This document shows, one piece after another, positions 21,239 through 33,324 of a stretch of DNA of 64,000 nt. Every line of letters begins with the position of its first letter. The first letter of the stretch is position 1. Under the pieces are notes generated by a model. That model did no database searches, had not been told where the DNA came from, and saw only the letters and a program-made list of their open reading frames with translations. Position numbers and translations under genes: made by a program. The stretch is from Stutzerimonas decontaminans (GTDB lineage: Bacteria > Pseudomonadota > Gammaproteobacteria > Pseudomonadales > Pseudomonadaceae), in assembly GCF_000661915.1 (NCBI RefSeq), contig NZ_CP007509.1, forward strand, positions 2,745,501-2,809,500, read 5' to 3'.

Positions 21239-23242
21239 TCAGGGTTCTGAGTGTTCTACGGGTTCGATGGTGCCTTCGCGGATCACCGCAGCGAACTGTT
21301 GCATGAGCTGCTGGACTAGAGGATCCGCGTGAATCGACTGCTCCGCTGCGCGCTGTCGCTCGGCCCTACGGCGCTGTGCAGCCTGGGCCGGCGTTTCCTG
21401 CTCGGGCTTTTGCAGCACGATATCCAGCTGCAAAGTGCGCCCATGGTACTGATTCAGCGCATCGTTCAGCCGTCGCTGTTGCGTGGGGTTGAACAGCGCG
21501 CTCTGCGCCGGATCGAGATGCATCAGCCAACGGTCACCTTCTACCGCGATCAACGTGCAGTTGGCCGCGATGCTACCGGTCAGACCGGACAAACCGAGCT
21601 TGAGATAAAGCTCCAGCCATTCCGCGGCGAGTCCGGTGGCAGGCTCTACCGCCGGTAGCGGTTCGACAGCCTCAGGTTCCTCGCCGGCATGGCTCAGTTC
21701 ATCCAGATAGGCTTCGGCCTGATTCTCGACTTCGAAGTAGTCCTCATCCGTCAGCGGAGGCTCGTCATCGTCCGGCTCTTCGACCTGCACCACGGAAGCT
21801 ACGTGATCGGCAGCCGCATCCAATGGTGCAGGCTCTGGTAAAACGGCAGCAGCCTCGACCGCAACCGGCGGCACATTCGGAGGCTCGTTCCAGGGTACGT
21901 CGATGACAGGCGCGGCCTGAGGTTCTTCCGTCACCTGAGTGGCTACCGAAGGCATAGCTGATGGAGCAGGAGCTGGCGCAGGAACGGCAGGCGCTGCAGG
22001 TACCTGCAATGGCGCAGCCGCTGCTTCCGCAACTACTGGAGATGGAGCAGACGACACGCCAATCGGGGCCGTATCGGCCACCGCTGCAGGCTTGGAATCA
22101 GCTGTGGCCGGGCTGATTCCCAGGGTCTTTAGCGGCGTTCGCGGCGCGTCATCACTGCCGGCCGGACGAAACGCCAGCATCCGCAGCAGCACCATTTCGA
22201 AGCCACTGCGCGGGTCTGGCGCCAGCGGCAGGTCGCGCCGACCGATCAGCCCCATCTGGTAATAGAACTGCACGTCTTCGGCCGGCAGCGCCTGGGCCAA
22301 GGCCAGAACGCGATCGCGATCGCCCTGGCCATTGTCCACCGCCTCCGGCAGCGCCTGGGCGATGGCGACGCGGTGCAGCACATTGAGAATCTCGGCCAGT
22401 ACACCCGCCCAGTCTGGTCCTTGCTCGGCAAGATGACGCACCGCTTCGAGCAACGCCCTGGCATCGCCTTCAAGCAATGCCTGCAACACTCCGTAGACCT
22501 GGCCGTGATCGAGCGTGCCAAGCATCGCCCGCACGTCGGCAGCCAGCACCTTGCCTTCACCAAAAGCGATCGCCTGATCGGTCAGGCTCATCGCATCGCG
22601 CATCGAGCCATCCGCCGCACGGCCCAGCAGCCACAGCGCATCGTCTTCGAAGGGCACGTTCTCGACGCTCAGCACATGGGTCAGGTGCTCGACCACGCGC
22701 TCCGGAGGCATGTTCTTCAGCGAAAACTGCAGACAACGCGACAGGATCGTGACCGGCAGCTTCTGCGGATCGGTGGTCGCCAGCAGGAACTTGACGTGTG
22801 GCGGCGGCTCCTCAAGGGTCTTGAGCAGCGCGTTGAATGAATGCGACGAGAGCATGTGCACTTCGTCGATCAGGTAGACCTTGTAGCGCCCGCGGCTCGG
22901 CGCGTATTGCACGTTGTCCAGCAGCTCGCGGGTGTCTTCGACCTTTGTGCGGCTTGCGGCGTCGACCTCGATCAGATCGACGAAGCGCCCCTCATCGATT
23001 TCCCGGCATACCGAGCACTGACCGCAGGGCGTCGAGCTGACACCGGTCTCGCAGTTCAGGCATTTGGCGATGATCCGCGCGATGGTGGTCTTGCCGACGC
23101 CGCGCGTGCCGGTAAACAGGTAGGCATGGTGTAGGCGCTGGTTGTCCAACGCGTTGATCAGGGCCTTGAGCACATGCGTCTGGCCGACCATTTCGCGGAA
23201 CGAGCGCGGACGCCATTTACGTGCAAGAACCTGATAACTCAT
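21239..23242 (-). CDS. dnaX: DNA polymerase III tau/gamma subunit
   Basis: This clamp-loader ATPase organises the replicative polymerase. In the 667-residue protein the N-terminus shows [15 protein letters not shown], Walker [10 protein letters not shown], a zinc finger (CLNC, CGQCSVC), DEVHMLS and the sensor LSRCLQF. A long Ala/Pro-rich linker (roughly residues 375-540) leads to the C-terminal domain that in tau binds the polymerase and helicase. I start at ATG 23242; an upstream reading adds 25 unrelated residues. I did not find an obvious slippery A-run that would make the short gamma form, so whether gamma is made here is unknown. Confidence 0.96.
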   Translation of the reverse strand: MSYQVLARKWRPRSFREMVGQTHVLKALINALDNQRLHHAYLFTGTRGVGKTTIARIIAKCLNCETGVSSTPCGQCSVCREIDEGRFVDLIEVDAASRTKVEDTRELLDNVQYAPSRGRYKVYLIDEVHMLSSHSFNALLKTLEEPPPHVKFLLATTDPQKLPVTILSRCLQFSLKNMPPERVVEHLTHVLSVENVPFEDDALWLLGRAADGSMRDAMSLTDQAIAFGEGKVLAADVRAMLGTLDHGQVYGVLQALLEGDARALLEAVRHLAEQGPDWAGVLAEILNVLHRVAIAQALPEAVDNGQGDRDRVLALAQALPAEDVQFYYQMGLIGRRDLPLAPDPRSGFEMVLLRMLAFRPAGSDDAPRTPLKTLGISPATADSKPAAVADTAPIGVSSAPSPVVAEAAAAPLQVPAAPAVPAPAPAPSAMPSVATQVTEEPQAAPVIDVPWNEPPNVPPVAVEAAAVLPEPAPLDAAADHVASVVQVEEPDDDEPPLTDEDYFEVENQAEAYLDELSHAGEEPEAVEPLPAVEPATGLAAEWLELYLKLGLSGLTGSIAANCTLIAVEGDRWLMHLDPAQSALFNPTQQRRLNDALNQYHGRTLQLDIVLQKPEQETPAQAAQRRRAERQRAAEQSIHADPLVQQLMQQFAAVIREGTIEPVEHSEP

Positions 23243-23329
23243 AACACCATCGCGGGGGACAAGGCAGAGAACGGGTAATGCTAGCGGAGCAGGATGGAAA
23301 TTGCATCCGAGCTGCACGCGAACTGCCGG

Positions 23330-24475
23330 CTAGCCGAGCAATCGGGCACCGAGCGCCTCAACTACCGCATCCAGCGCCGGGTTGTGCCCGACGATCCGCA
23401 CCGCCAGGCCATCGATCTCGCGCCGTACCGGATACTGCTTGCGCAGCAGATCGAACCCGGCGCGCCGCTGGGCCTCGTCGCCAAGCAAACTGCGGCGGAA
23501 GTCCGCATCGTCGCGGCGCGGGTCATAAACCGCCCGACATAGCGTCGCCAGCATCTCGGCCGGTTCTGCGCAGGCGGCGAAGGCCAGCTCGACCAGTGGC
23601 GCGCCGGGCATCAACTGCGCCAGTTCGACGACTGGTTCCAGCCCCCGCGCCACGCAGAGCGCGGTGTAGATCTGTGCCGTGCCGCGCAGCTTGCCGTCCA
23701 GGCTGTAGCCGGCAATGTGTGGCGTGGCAATTCGGCACAAACCGGCCAGTGCGACATCCACCTGAGGCTCGCCTTCCCAGACGTCCAGCACGGCTTCCAG
23801 GTCTTGCCGCTGCAGTAGCACGTCGCGCAGCGCTGCATTGTCCACCACTGCGCCGCGACTGGCGTTGATCAGCCAGGCCCCTTGCCGCAGCCTGGACAGC
23901 CGCTGCTGATCGAGCAGGTGAAAGGTTGGCCAGTCGCCACCCATGCTCAGCGGGGTATGCAGGCTGATTACGTCGCACGCGGCGAGCACCTCGTCCAGCG
24001 AGACAAAGCCGCCCGCCTCGCTGACCTGCCGCGGCGGATCGCAGACGCGGACGTCCCAGCCAAGTCCTCGCAGCACCTCTACCAGCCGCCCGCCTACTTC
24101 TCCTGCACCAACGATACCGAAGCGGCGCTGCGCCAGCGCCTCGCCCTGCACCTCCGCCAATGCGAGCAGGCTACCGAGCACATAGTCGACCACGCCCCGC
24201 GCGTTGCAACCCGGGGCACTGGCCCAGTCGATTCCGGCCTTTTCGAAGTAATCGAGATCCAGATGATCCGTGCCGATGGTACAGGTCCCTACGAAGCGCA
24301 CCGCGGTACCGTCCAGTAGATCGCGATCGACCCGCGTAACCGAGCGCACCAGCAGTACATCGACCTTTTCCAGCGCTGCGCGGTTGATGCTGCGACCAGG
24401 CATGCGCCGAATCTCGCCAAGCCCGGCAAAGAACTCATCGACCAGCGGAATGTTTTCATCGGCGAGGATATGCAT
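23330..24475 (-). CDS. pdxB: 4-phosphoerythronate dehydrogenase
   Basis: This NAD-dependent enzyme of the DXP-dependent pyridoxal phosphate pathway is cytosolic. The 381-residue protein starts [16 protein letters not shown]. It shows the Rossmann motif [12 protein letters not shown], the catalytic histidine-containing TPHIAGYS and the PdxB-specific C-terminal dimerisation domain. The ATG is at 24475; the upstream extension of 15 residues is atypical. It is transcribed divergently from the MATE pump gene. Confidence 0.94.
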   Translation of the reverse strand: MHILADENIPLVDEFFAGLGEIRRMPGRSINRAALEKVDVLLVRSVTRVDRDLLDGTAVRFVGTCTIGTDHLDLDYFEKAGIDWASAPGCNARGVVDYVLGSLLALAEVQGEALAQRRFGIVGAGEVGGRLVEVLRGLGWDVRVCDPPRQVSEAGGFVSLDEVLAACDVISLHTPLSMGGDWPTFHLLDQQRLSRLRQGAWLINASRGAVVDNAALRDVLLQRQDLEAVLDVWEGEPQVDVALAGLCRIATPHIAGYSLDGKLRGTAQIYTALCVARGLEPVVELAQLMPGAPLVELAFAACAEPAEMLATLCRAVYDPRRDDADFRRSLLGDEAQRRAGFDLLRKQYPVRREIDGLAVRIVGHNPALDAVVEALGARLLG

Positions 24476-24596
24476 GACACGGCTCCGGTGAGGGGAAGCA
24501 CATTCTAGACAGCTTGCCACTGCTTTGCCGCCTTCCTGAGCGCCACTGCGCGGCGTAGACTAGCGCGCCTCTTGTATACAACCGGAATGCCTCGTA

Positions 24597-25991
24597 ATGC
24601 CCACTGAGCTCAGACTCAGACGGGTCCGCCTTGAATTGCGCACCCTCTTCGCTCTCGCCCTGCCCATGATGATCGCCCAGCTGGCCAGCACGGCCATGGG
24701 CTTTGTCGACACCGTGATGGCCGGGCGCGTCAGCCCACATGATCTGGCTGCGGTCGCGCTGGGCAACTCGATCTGGGTACCGGTGTACCTGCTGCTGAGC
24801 GGTATCACGCTAGCGACGACGCCGAACGTGGCACAACGTTACGGCGCCGGAGCCCATGGCGAAATCGGGCCACTTGTCCGTCAGGCTCTGTGGATGGGCG
24901 CAGGCATCGGCGCGGCCAGTGCCCTGCTGATGTGGAACGCGGAGCCGGTGCTGCACTTGATGCGCGTCGAACCGGCCCTGATCGAGCCAACCATGGCCTA
25001 CCTGCGCGCCGTCGCCTGCGGTTTCCCGGCGGTGGCGCTCTATCAGGTATTGCGCTGCTTCAGCGACGGCCTTGGCCATCCCCGGCCGAGCATGGTGATC
25101 GGCATCATCGGTCTGCTGCTGAACATCCCACTGAACTACGTATTCATCTACGGCAAGTTCGGCATGCCGGCAATGGGGGGCGTCGGCTGTGGCGTGTCTA
25201 CCGCTCTGGTGATGCTGTTCATGTTGGTGGCGATGAGCATCTGGGTGAAACGTGCGCCGGCCTACCAACCCAGCCAGCTGTTTTCCCACTTCGAATGGCC
25301 GCGCTGGCCGATGCTTCGGCATCTGCTGTCAGTTGGCGTGCCGATTGGGGTCGCGGTGTTCGCCGAAGCCAGCATCTTTTCCGTGATCGCGCTGCTGATC
25401 GGCGCACTCGGCGCAACGGTTGTCGCCGGTCACCAGATCGCGCTGAATTTCACCTCACTGATCTTCATGATTCCGCTGTCGCTGGGTATGGCCGTGACCG
25501 TGCGAATCGGCCAGGAGCTGGGCCGTAATGCCCCGAGGGACGCGCGCTTCGTCGCCGGCGTGGGGATCGCCGCGGCGTTGGTATACGCCTGTTTTTCGGC
25601 CAGCGTCATGTTGCTGTTCAGCGAGCAGATCGCGCGAATCTATACCCCCGACCCGGCGGTGATCGCAGTCGCCGCCAGCCTGTTCTTCTATGCCGCACTC
25701 TTTCAGTTCTCGGATGTGGTTCAGGTCACTGCGGCCGGCGCACTTCGCGGCTATCAGGACACCCGTATGACGATGGTCTATACGCTCTTCGCCTACTGGG
25801 GTATCGGTCTGCCGGTGGGGTATCTGCTCGGACTGACTGACCACCTTGGCGCCGCTACCGGACCAGCCGGCCTATGGCAGGGATTGATCGCCGGGCTGAG
25901 CTGCGCGGCACTGCTGCTCAGCGTGCGCCTGGCCCGCAGCGCCCGCCGCGAGATTCGTCGGCACACCGCACTTCGCAAGACGGTGGTCTGA
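24597..25991 (+). CDS. norM: MATE-family multidrug efflux pump
   Basis: This 464-residue inner-membrane protein with about 12 membrane segments is a cation-coupled exporter of cationic drugs. The N-terminal half starts ELRTLFALALPMMIAQLASTAMGFVDTVMAGRVS, split here by the usual NorM pattern, and the second half repeats the fold (VGVPIGVAVFAEASIF). Length and arrangement match NorM of Gammaproteobacteria. It is alone on the plus strand between two minus-strand genes. Its substrate cannot be read from the sequence. Confidence 0.92.
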   Translation: MPTELRLRRVRLELRTLFALALPMMIAQLASTAMGFVDTVMAGRVSPHDLAAVALGNSIWVPVYLLLSGITLATTPNVAQRYGAGAHGEIGPLVRQALWMGAGIGAASALLMWNAEPVLHLMRVEPALIEPTMAYLRAVACGFPAVALYQVLRCFSDGLGHPRPSMVIGIIGLLLNIPLNYVFIYGKFGMPAMGGVGCGVSTALVMLFMLVAMSIWVKRAPAYQPSQLFSHFEWPRWPMLRHLLSVGVPIGVAVFAEASIFSVIALLIGALGATVVAGHQIALNFTSLIFMIPLSLGMAVTVRIGQELGRNAPRDARFVAGVGIAAALVYACFSASVMLLFSEQIARIYTPDPAVIAVAASLFFYAALFQFSDVVQVTAAGALRGYQDTRMTMVYTLFAYWGIGLPVGYLLGLTDHLGAATGPAGLWQGLIAGLSCAALLLSVRLARSARREIRRHTALRKTVV

Positions 25992-26007
25992 GCCCGCTGC
26001 ATACCGA

Positions 26008-27108
26008 TCAGAGACTGCGCTCGACCCTGCCGTCGGAGCGAGCCAGGTAGCCGGAACCACGCTCCCAGAGTAACGCCGCCCGGTCCTCCGCGCTTAGCGC
26101 GTCGAGACCACCGCGCAACGCATAGGCCGTAAAGCCAAGTTGCGTCAGCAGGAACACGGCATTGGCGCTACGCTTGCCGCTTTCGCAATAGCAGAGATAG
26201 GGACGCTGTGGGTTCAACAAGCGGGTCTTCAACCGAAGCAGGTGCAACGGCATGTGCAGCGCTTGCATGGCATGACCCTGCTCGTAGTCATCGAGCAGTC
26301 GGACGTCGAGCCACTGCGCACCGCAGCCGAGCAGATCGGCTACATCGTCCAGACTGACGTCACCCACCACCGGGGCCTTGAGCAACTCAAGAAAGTCCGC
26401 GCGGGCAAGCCGTAGCACGGAACCATCCTCGATCATGACCACACTGGCGTTACGCGGACGCTCCTCGAGCAGCGCTTCCTCACCGAAACAGGCGCCAGGC
26501 TCGAGCTCCGCCAGCAGTTGCTCACCGCTACCAGCGGCCTTCAGCACCTGTGCGCGCCCGCTCTTCAGGAGGTAGCAGCAATCGCCGCCATCGCCCTCCC
26601 GGATCAGGGCTCGCTCGGCTGGCGCCTCGATCTCGACGAGACGGCTCAACATACTGCGTATGTTTGCTGGCGGCACCTGAGCGAACAACGGATTTTCCAG
26701 TAGGCGCTCGAGCCACTCGCTGTCCTCGCCATCCATCGACAGCTGCAGCAATACATCCTGAAGGGCCTGTCGCCAGGAAAGCAGCCGCTCAAGCTCCATA
26801 CCGTCCACGGTCAGCAGCTGGCAATCCTCCAGCGCGCGCACCTCGCCCAGCTGGCTAGGTGAGAGACTATGCAAGGCGGCCGGCGTGCCGGCAACGAGGC
26901 GCCTCTGCTGCCCATCGCTGTCGATGAACAGAACACTACCGGACATCAAATAGTGACGTGTTGCAGAGGTGCTTCCGAGCTGGAGAATCTGGCCGGCAGC
27001 GAGCGCGAGCGGTGCGATCTGCACGCGGAGCTCCCACAACTGACGCGGCGACAGACCATCGAGCGGGACCAGGTTGCGCAGCTGATCGGGGTGCAGCGGT
27101 TTGTTCAT
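26008..27108 (-). CDS. cyclic-nucleotide-binding domain fused to rhodanese domain
   Basis: This 366-residue cytosolic protein combines two domain types. Residues about 20-110 and 145-235 look like two cyclic-nucleotide-binding beta barrels; the second has the better core (RALIREGDGGDCCYLLKSGRAQVL, GACFGEEALLEERPRNASV). Residues about 255-350 are a rhodanese domain whose active-site loop reads CESGKRS, keeping the catalytic cysteine. No helix-turn-helix follows, so it is not a Crp-type regulator. It is the third gene of a leftward operon, 18 nt after the PLP enzyme gene. A role in redox or sulfur relay sensing is possible but unproven. Confidence 0.85.
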   Translation of the reverse strand: MNKPLHPDQLRNLVPLDGLSPRQLWELRVQIAPLALAAGQILQLGSTSATRHYLMSGSVLFIDSDGQQRRLVAGTPAALHSLSPSQLGEVRALEDCQLLTVDGMELERLLSWRQALQDVLLQLSMDGEDSEWLERLLENPLFAQVPPANIRSMLSRLVEIEAPAERALIREGDGGDCCYLLKSGRAQVLKAAGSGEQLLAELEPGACFGEEALLEERPRNASVVMIEDGSVLRLARADFLELLKAPVVGDVSLDDVADLLGCGAQWLDVRLLDDYEQGHAMQALHMPLHLLRLKTRLLNPQRPYLCYCESGKRSANAVFLLTQLGFTAYALRGGLDALSAEDRAALLWERGSGYLARSDGRVERSL

Positions 27109-27126
27109 CCGGGAAAATCCAAACGT

Positions 27127-28068
27127 CTATCCATCAATCAGCCTCTGCAGCTGGTCCTGGGCCGCGCGGCGTCCTTGCAGACCACCGGTGTGGACGAGCA
27201 CCAGCCGCGTGCCAGATGGAACATAACCGCGCTCAACATAAAGGCGCAATGCCATCATGGTCTTTGCAGTGTATATCGGATCTAGCGGCACGCCAGCATC
27301 GCGTTCAGTGGCGAGGATGAAGCGGGCCAGCTCCTTGTCGAGGCGCCCGAACCCGACGCGGCTGGCATCCAGTAACTCATAGCCGTCATCGACGACGCCG
27401 GCCTGCGCAAGCAGCGTCGCCACGCCCGCCCTTACCGCATGCGATGGCGGACCAGCCAGCGCGCCGAACACCCGGTGTTGACCGGCCTCGCCGATGACCA
27501 GACCAGCAAGCGTCGTTCCGGTGCCGGCAGCCAGCCAGATGGCGTCGTAGTCGCTCCAACCGACGGATTCAAGCGCCGCGCGCAAGCGCGGGATCAGCGC
27601 GGCGCAGCCCAGAGCGCCGCGCAAACCACCGCCCCCTTCAGGTATCGGGTAAAAGTCCGGATATCGCGCTTGCCACGGCTGCCAGAACGTAGGCAGGTTA
27701 CGCTCCCGGTAACCGCCGTAGCCAAGCCAGTGCAGCTCCATGCCCCAGGCACGTAGATCGGCCACCGTCGGCGTTTGCTGCTGGTGTCCGCGTAGCAAGC
27801 CCACTGTTGCCAGACCGAAGCGCCGCCCCGCCGCTGCCACTGCATGCAGATGATTGGAATGGGCACCGCCGAGGCTGATCAGGCCCGATGCACCGGCACG
27901 ACGGGCTGCCTCAAGATGCTCCACCAGCTTGAACCACTTGTTTCCAGATAGCTCGGGATCCACCAGATCCAGCCGCAGCACCGCGACCTCGACCCCGCTG
28001 CGCTGCAACCAGTCCAAGGACAGTGGCTGCAGGATCAACGGGGCATCGAATGGATGGGGCAGAGACAA
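27127..28068 (-). CDS. PLP-dependent D-cysteine desulfhydrase / ACC deaminase family enzyme
   Basis: This 313-residue fold type II PLP enzyme is related to D-cysteine desulfhydrase (DcyD) and 1-aminocyclopropane-1-carboxylate deaminase. The lysine that binds PLP lies in ELSGNKWFKL (about residue 44), followed by the phosphate and substrate loop SLGGAHSNHLHAVA and the glycine-rich AAGTGTTLAGL. It could degrade D-cysteine to pyruvate, ammonia and sulfide, which fits the sulfur theme. The family is annotated loosely, so the substrate is open. It starts 5 nt after the coiled-coil gene. Confidence 0.83.
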   Translation of the reverse strand: MSLPHPFDAPLILQPLSLDWLQRSGVEVAVLRLDLVDPELSGNKWFKLVEHLEAARRAGASGLISLGGAHSNHLHAVAAAGRRFGLATVGLLRGHQQQTPTVADLRAWGMELHWLGYGGYRERNLPTFWQPWQARYPDFYPIPEGGGGLRGALGCAALIPRLRAALESVGWSDYDAIWLAAGTGTTLAGLVIGEAGQHRVFGALAGPPSHAVRAGVATLLAQAGVVDDGYELLDASRVGFGRLDKELARFILATERDAGVPLDPIYTAKTMMALRLYVERGYVPSGTRLVLVHTGGLQGRRAAQDQLQRLIDG

Positions 28069-28073
28069 ACCGC

Positions 28074-29432
28074 TCAGCTACCGGTGCGCTGCCGGTCTTC
28101 CTTGCGGTGCCGAGTGCAGCAGTTGGATTCGCCGATGACAAAGCGGCTTGGCGTGTCGATCTTATCCAGCGGCATTGCACAGCGCTCACCGCTGGAGAGC
28201 GTCGCGACGCAGGCTGGCTTCTGATAATGCTCAAGCCACTGCCGATATTGCTCCTCGGAGACGAAGCACTTGGCAGCGGCATAAGCCAAGGGATTGGCGC
28301 GATAGCGGGCAAGATCCTGCAATGCAATGGTCAGATGCCCCGCACCCGGATGGTAGGCCATGAATACGACCCCCTGACGAGACAGCTCCTCCAGCACCCG
28401 GTCACCGCTATTGCTCAACTTCTCGCACTCAGCCTTCAGCCGCTGGATTTCCTCCTCCAGCTGCGCGTCCAGCTCGTTGCGGTAGGCCAGTTCGACGTCG
28501 CGAATCGAAACCTGCTCCTTGTACTCAGCCACCGCCGCCGCAATGCGTGCCTGGGCTTCAAGTTCGAACTGTTCTCGGGCAGCGCCAATCTCGACCCTGC
28601 CGCTGACCTCCAGAGTACGCAGCTGCTTGCTCATCTCCTCGCGTGCTTTTTGGAAGCTCTCACCCTGAGCGGTCATCTGCGCATGCAGATTCGCGTTGAT
28701 CTCCGTCTGCTGCTGCAACTGCTGCTGCAGCGCACGAATTTCCTCCTGCAGCGCCCTGCGCTCCTTTTCCGCGGCAGCCGCAAGCTTGAGCGCGTCCTCT
28801 TCGCGCAGGCGCTCGAGGTTGGCGATACGTTGACGTTGCTGTTTGATCAGCAGCGCAGCCTTCTGCCGCTGCTCACGCTCATGGCTTTCGGATCGTTTGG
28901 CAGCGGCGTCCTTGCTCACTTCGGCTGCATACCAGGCGTCTTCAGCGACCATCTGCAGCCGCTCCGCCGGTACCGTTTGCGGCCCCTCGTCTTCTACCAG
29001 CAGGCCGAGCTGGTTGCGCTTGATGGTTTCGCGCAGTACCACCAGATCATTGCGTTCCGGACTGACCTTGGGGTCCCACATGTGCATCTGATGCCAGGAC
29101 ACCGGGCACTGACTGCGGCAAGCCAGGCGAATCGGCCCGGCGCCCATGTCCGGGCCACGGCCAGTGCGCTCGGCCAACTGGCGCAACGGAATGTTCCAGC
29201 CTGCGTCGGCGGAGCCGTCATCATTGAAGTCGAGACAAAAAAATACTGCGGCACGCACCTGCAGCCGCGGATTGATCATCACGTATACAGCGTGCATCTG
29301 ACGATCCGCGAACTCGGGCAATGCAACGACTCCGTCGAGCACCGCCTCGAATTCTGGATACAGCATTTCCTTGCAGATGGCGCCTTCATTGAAGAACAGT
29401 ACGGCTTCGACCATCTGCGGTTTGTTCTGCAT
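28074..29432 (-). CDS. conserved coiled-coil protein with terminal cysteine cluster, function unknown
   Basis: I do not recognise a characterised family. The 452-residue protein has three parts. Residues 1-170 are a globular region with CRSQCPVSWHQMHMW. Residues about 175-340 are a long Gln/Glu/Lys/Arg-rich coiled coil (RALQEEIRALQQQLQQQ). The C-terminal part ends with four cysteines in CVATLSSGERC and NCCTRH, which resemble a small metal-binding knuckle. No signal peptide or membrane segment is seen, so it should be cytosolic. It heads a leftward operon with the PLP enzyme and the CNB-rhodanese protein, spaced by 5 and 18 nt. Confidence 0.8.
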   Translation of the reverse strand: MQNKPQMVEAVLFFNEGAICKEMLYPEFEAVLDGVVALPEFADRQMHAVYVMINPRLQVRAAVFFCLDFNDDGSADAGWNIPLRQLAERTGRGPDMGAGPIRLACRSQCPVSWHQMHMWDPKVSPERNDLVVLRETIKRNQLGLLVEDEGPQTVPAERLQMVAEDAWYAAEVSKDAAAKRSESHEREQRQKAALLIKQQRQRIANLERLREEDALKLAAAAEKERRALQEEIRALQQQLQQQTEINANLHAQMTAQGESFQKAREEMSKQLRTLEVSGRVEIGAAREQFELEAQARIAAAVAEYKEQVSIRDVELAYRNELDAQLEEEIQRLKAECEKLSNSGDRVLEELSRQGVVFMAYHPGAGHLTIALQDLARYRANPLAYAAAKCFVSEEQYRQWLEHYQKPACVATLSSGERCAMPLDKIDTPSRFVIGESNCCTRHRKEDRQRTGS

Positions 29433-29630
29433 GCTCGACTTCCTTTATTGCCCGCAGCAGCGAGCCAGCATTGTCCGGAGCGATATGGCCTTCCGATGCC
29501 GTCGCCCCGTTAGTGCCGCAAGTTTAGGGGAAATGTTCAAACAGGCAATGTGACTGGGTTGGCAGCGAATCCCGGCATTGGGCCCTGCGCGATGCAGCAC
29601 CCTGCGGAATTTGCGATGGGCTTTGCTAAA

Positions 29631-30053
29631 TCAGCCTGCGCTGTAGGCGGCAAGGCGGCGCTTCATCTCGTCGCCGAGCGCCTGCAATCCGCTCATGGGT
29701 CGAATCATGACCTCGAACTCGACGATTTTGCCCGCCTCGTCAAACCGAATCATGTCGATACCCTTGAGCTCGCGATCGCCCACGCGAGCGCTGAATTCGA
29801 GCACCACGTCCGTGCCTTCTGAGCTCGCCAGCTCACGCTGGTAGCGGAAATCCTCGAAGACCTGAAGCACGGTATTGAGGATCAGATTGACTGCCGCCGC
29901 TCCTTCGTACGGTTTGTAGGCCATTGGCGAGCGAAACACCGCGTGCGGGTGCAGCAGCTCGGGCAGCCGGCTGAGATCACGCTCGGCGATCATGCGATGC
30001 CAGGCTTGCAGACTGCTCGCCGTGTTCGGTTGCAGCGCGATTGCACGTTCCAT
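29631..30053 (-). CDS. NTF2-like / SnoaL-fold protein
   Basis: This 140-residue cytosolic protein shows the cone-shaped SnoaL/NTF2 pattern: an N-terminal helix (LQAWHRMIAERDLSRLPELLHPHAVFRSPM), then beta strands with VVLEFSARVGDRELKGIDMIRFDEAGKIVEFEVMIRPM (key segments only). Members are isomerases, dehydratases or ligand-binding proteins; the role here is unknown. It is located 39 nt upstream (in the transcription sense downstream) of fadH and on the same strand, so the two may be co-transcribed. Confidence 0.8.
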   Translation of the reverse strand: MERAIALQPNTASSLQAWHRMIAERDLSRLPELLHPHAVFRSPMAYKPYEGAAAVNLILNTVLQVFEDFRYQRELASSEGTDVVLEFSARVGDRELKGIDMIRFDEAGKIVEFEVMIRPMSGLQALGDEMKRRLAAYSAG

Positions 30054-30092
30054 GCGTGATCCCTCTTTTCGAAATTGACGAAAGGCTCGGAA

Positions 30093-32276
<2,184 letters not shown>

Positions 32277-32310
32277 CTAGTCTGGCGGCGTTCACCATGG
32301 CCCGTTTCCA

Positions 32311-33324
32311 ATGCGCACTTATCTGAATATCGCACTGCTGGCAGTTCTTGCCGGCGTCTCGCTCGCGGTCTACTTCGACTGGACCCACGACCGGCGCAGC
32401 GGCCCTTTGCTGTCCGACCTGCGCATACTGCCTATCGAAAGCCGCGGCCAAGCCGGGACCGCGGGCAATCTGCTGGGTATCGAGACGCGGCTGCAACCGG
32501 CCGACTTCCAGAGCCGCGAGAGGCTTCAGCTGAAGTTTCGAACTTACCTACAACAAGCCGCCGACGCAGGCATGCTCAGCGAGCGAACCATAGTGGTGTT
32601 GCCGGAACACGTCGGTACCGGCCTGTTCGCGCTGGGCGAAAAGCCGGAAGTCCAGCAGGCCCGTACCCTGCGCGACGCCATGCAGTGGATGGCTCTCAGC
32701 AACCCGGGCAGCTACCTGCGTGCGCTGACCGGCAACCAGGTCGATGATCGACGCACCGGCGCCGTGCTGCGACTAAAAGCACGGCAGATGGCCGAGGAGT
32801 ACCAAACGATTTTTGGTGGTTTGGCCCGTGAGTTCGGCATCACGCTGGTGGCCGGATCGATCGTGCTGCCGGAGCCGTACCTGGAGAACGACCAACTCAA
32901 GATTAGCGATGGCCCGTTGCGTCAGATCAGCCTGACTTTCGATGGCCGCGGCAAGCCGCTGGGCACACTGCAATACAAGCATGCGCTGAGCCGGTATGAG
33001 CGGCGCTACAGCGTCGCCCCCATCCCCGAACCACGACGCCTGATCGAAACGCCGGCAGGGTCGTTGGCGGTGCTGATCGGCTGCGATGCCTACCTTGAAC
33101 GGCCGCCAGCCGAAGCGAAGCTACTCGCGATACCCGGCGCCTTGGCGGACCCGCAGTCGAGCTGCGGCAGCACGCTACCAGAAGCCTTCACCGACCGGGC
33201 ACTCATGCCCGTACGGACCCTCGCGCTGCCCTGGAACCTGCTTGGCTCGCCACGCCGCCCGGCGCCGCCCGGGCATGGCGTCCCGGTTCAGATACGCAAC
33301 CACTGGCTCGGCAACAATCCATGA
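32311..33324 (+). CDS. nitrilase-superfamily (carbon-nitrogen hydrolase) protein with N-terminal anchor
   Basis: This 337-residue protein has an N-terminal hydrophobic segment (residues 6-21, NIALLAVLAGVSLAVY), so it is exported or membrane-anchored. It also has a CN-hydrolase fold with a Glu-Lys-Cys triad: E99 in VVLPEH, the lysine in LQYKHALS and the cysteine in VLIGCDAYLE. The periplasmic part resembles the catalytic domain of apolipoprotein N-acyltransferase, but the other membrane segments of that enzyme are absent. The substrate is unknown. Its stop overlaps the start of the AraC-type regulator gene (ATGA), so the two are translationally coupled. Confidence 0.8.
   Translation: MRTYLNIALLAVLAGVSLAVYFDWTHDRRSGPLLSDLRILPIESRGQAGTAGNLLGIETRLQPADFQSRERLQLKFRTYLQQAADAGMLSERTIVVLPEHVGTGLFALGEKPEVQQARTLRDAMQWMALSNPGSYLRALTGNQVDDRRTGAVLRLKARQMAEEYQTIFGGLAREFGITLVAGSIVLPEPYLENDQLKISDGPLRQISLTFDGRGKPLGTLQYKHALSRYERRYSVAPIPEPRRLIETPAGSLAVLIGCDAYLERPPAEAKLLAIPGALADPQSSCGSTLPEAFTDRALMPVRTLALPWNLLGSPRRPAPPGHGVPVQIRNHWLGNNP

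Noticed and set aside
23242..23330. 4.5S RNA gene next to dnaX, as found in some bacteria
   Set aside because: The gap upstream of dnaX is under 90 nt and lacks the long hairpin and conserved loop of that RNA.
28023..29513. 496-residue plus-strand frame opposite the coiled-coil gene
   Set aside because: The minus-strand frame has a heptad pattern and operon spacing. The plus-strand frame is Leu-rich only because it is antisense to Gln/Glu/Lys codons.
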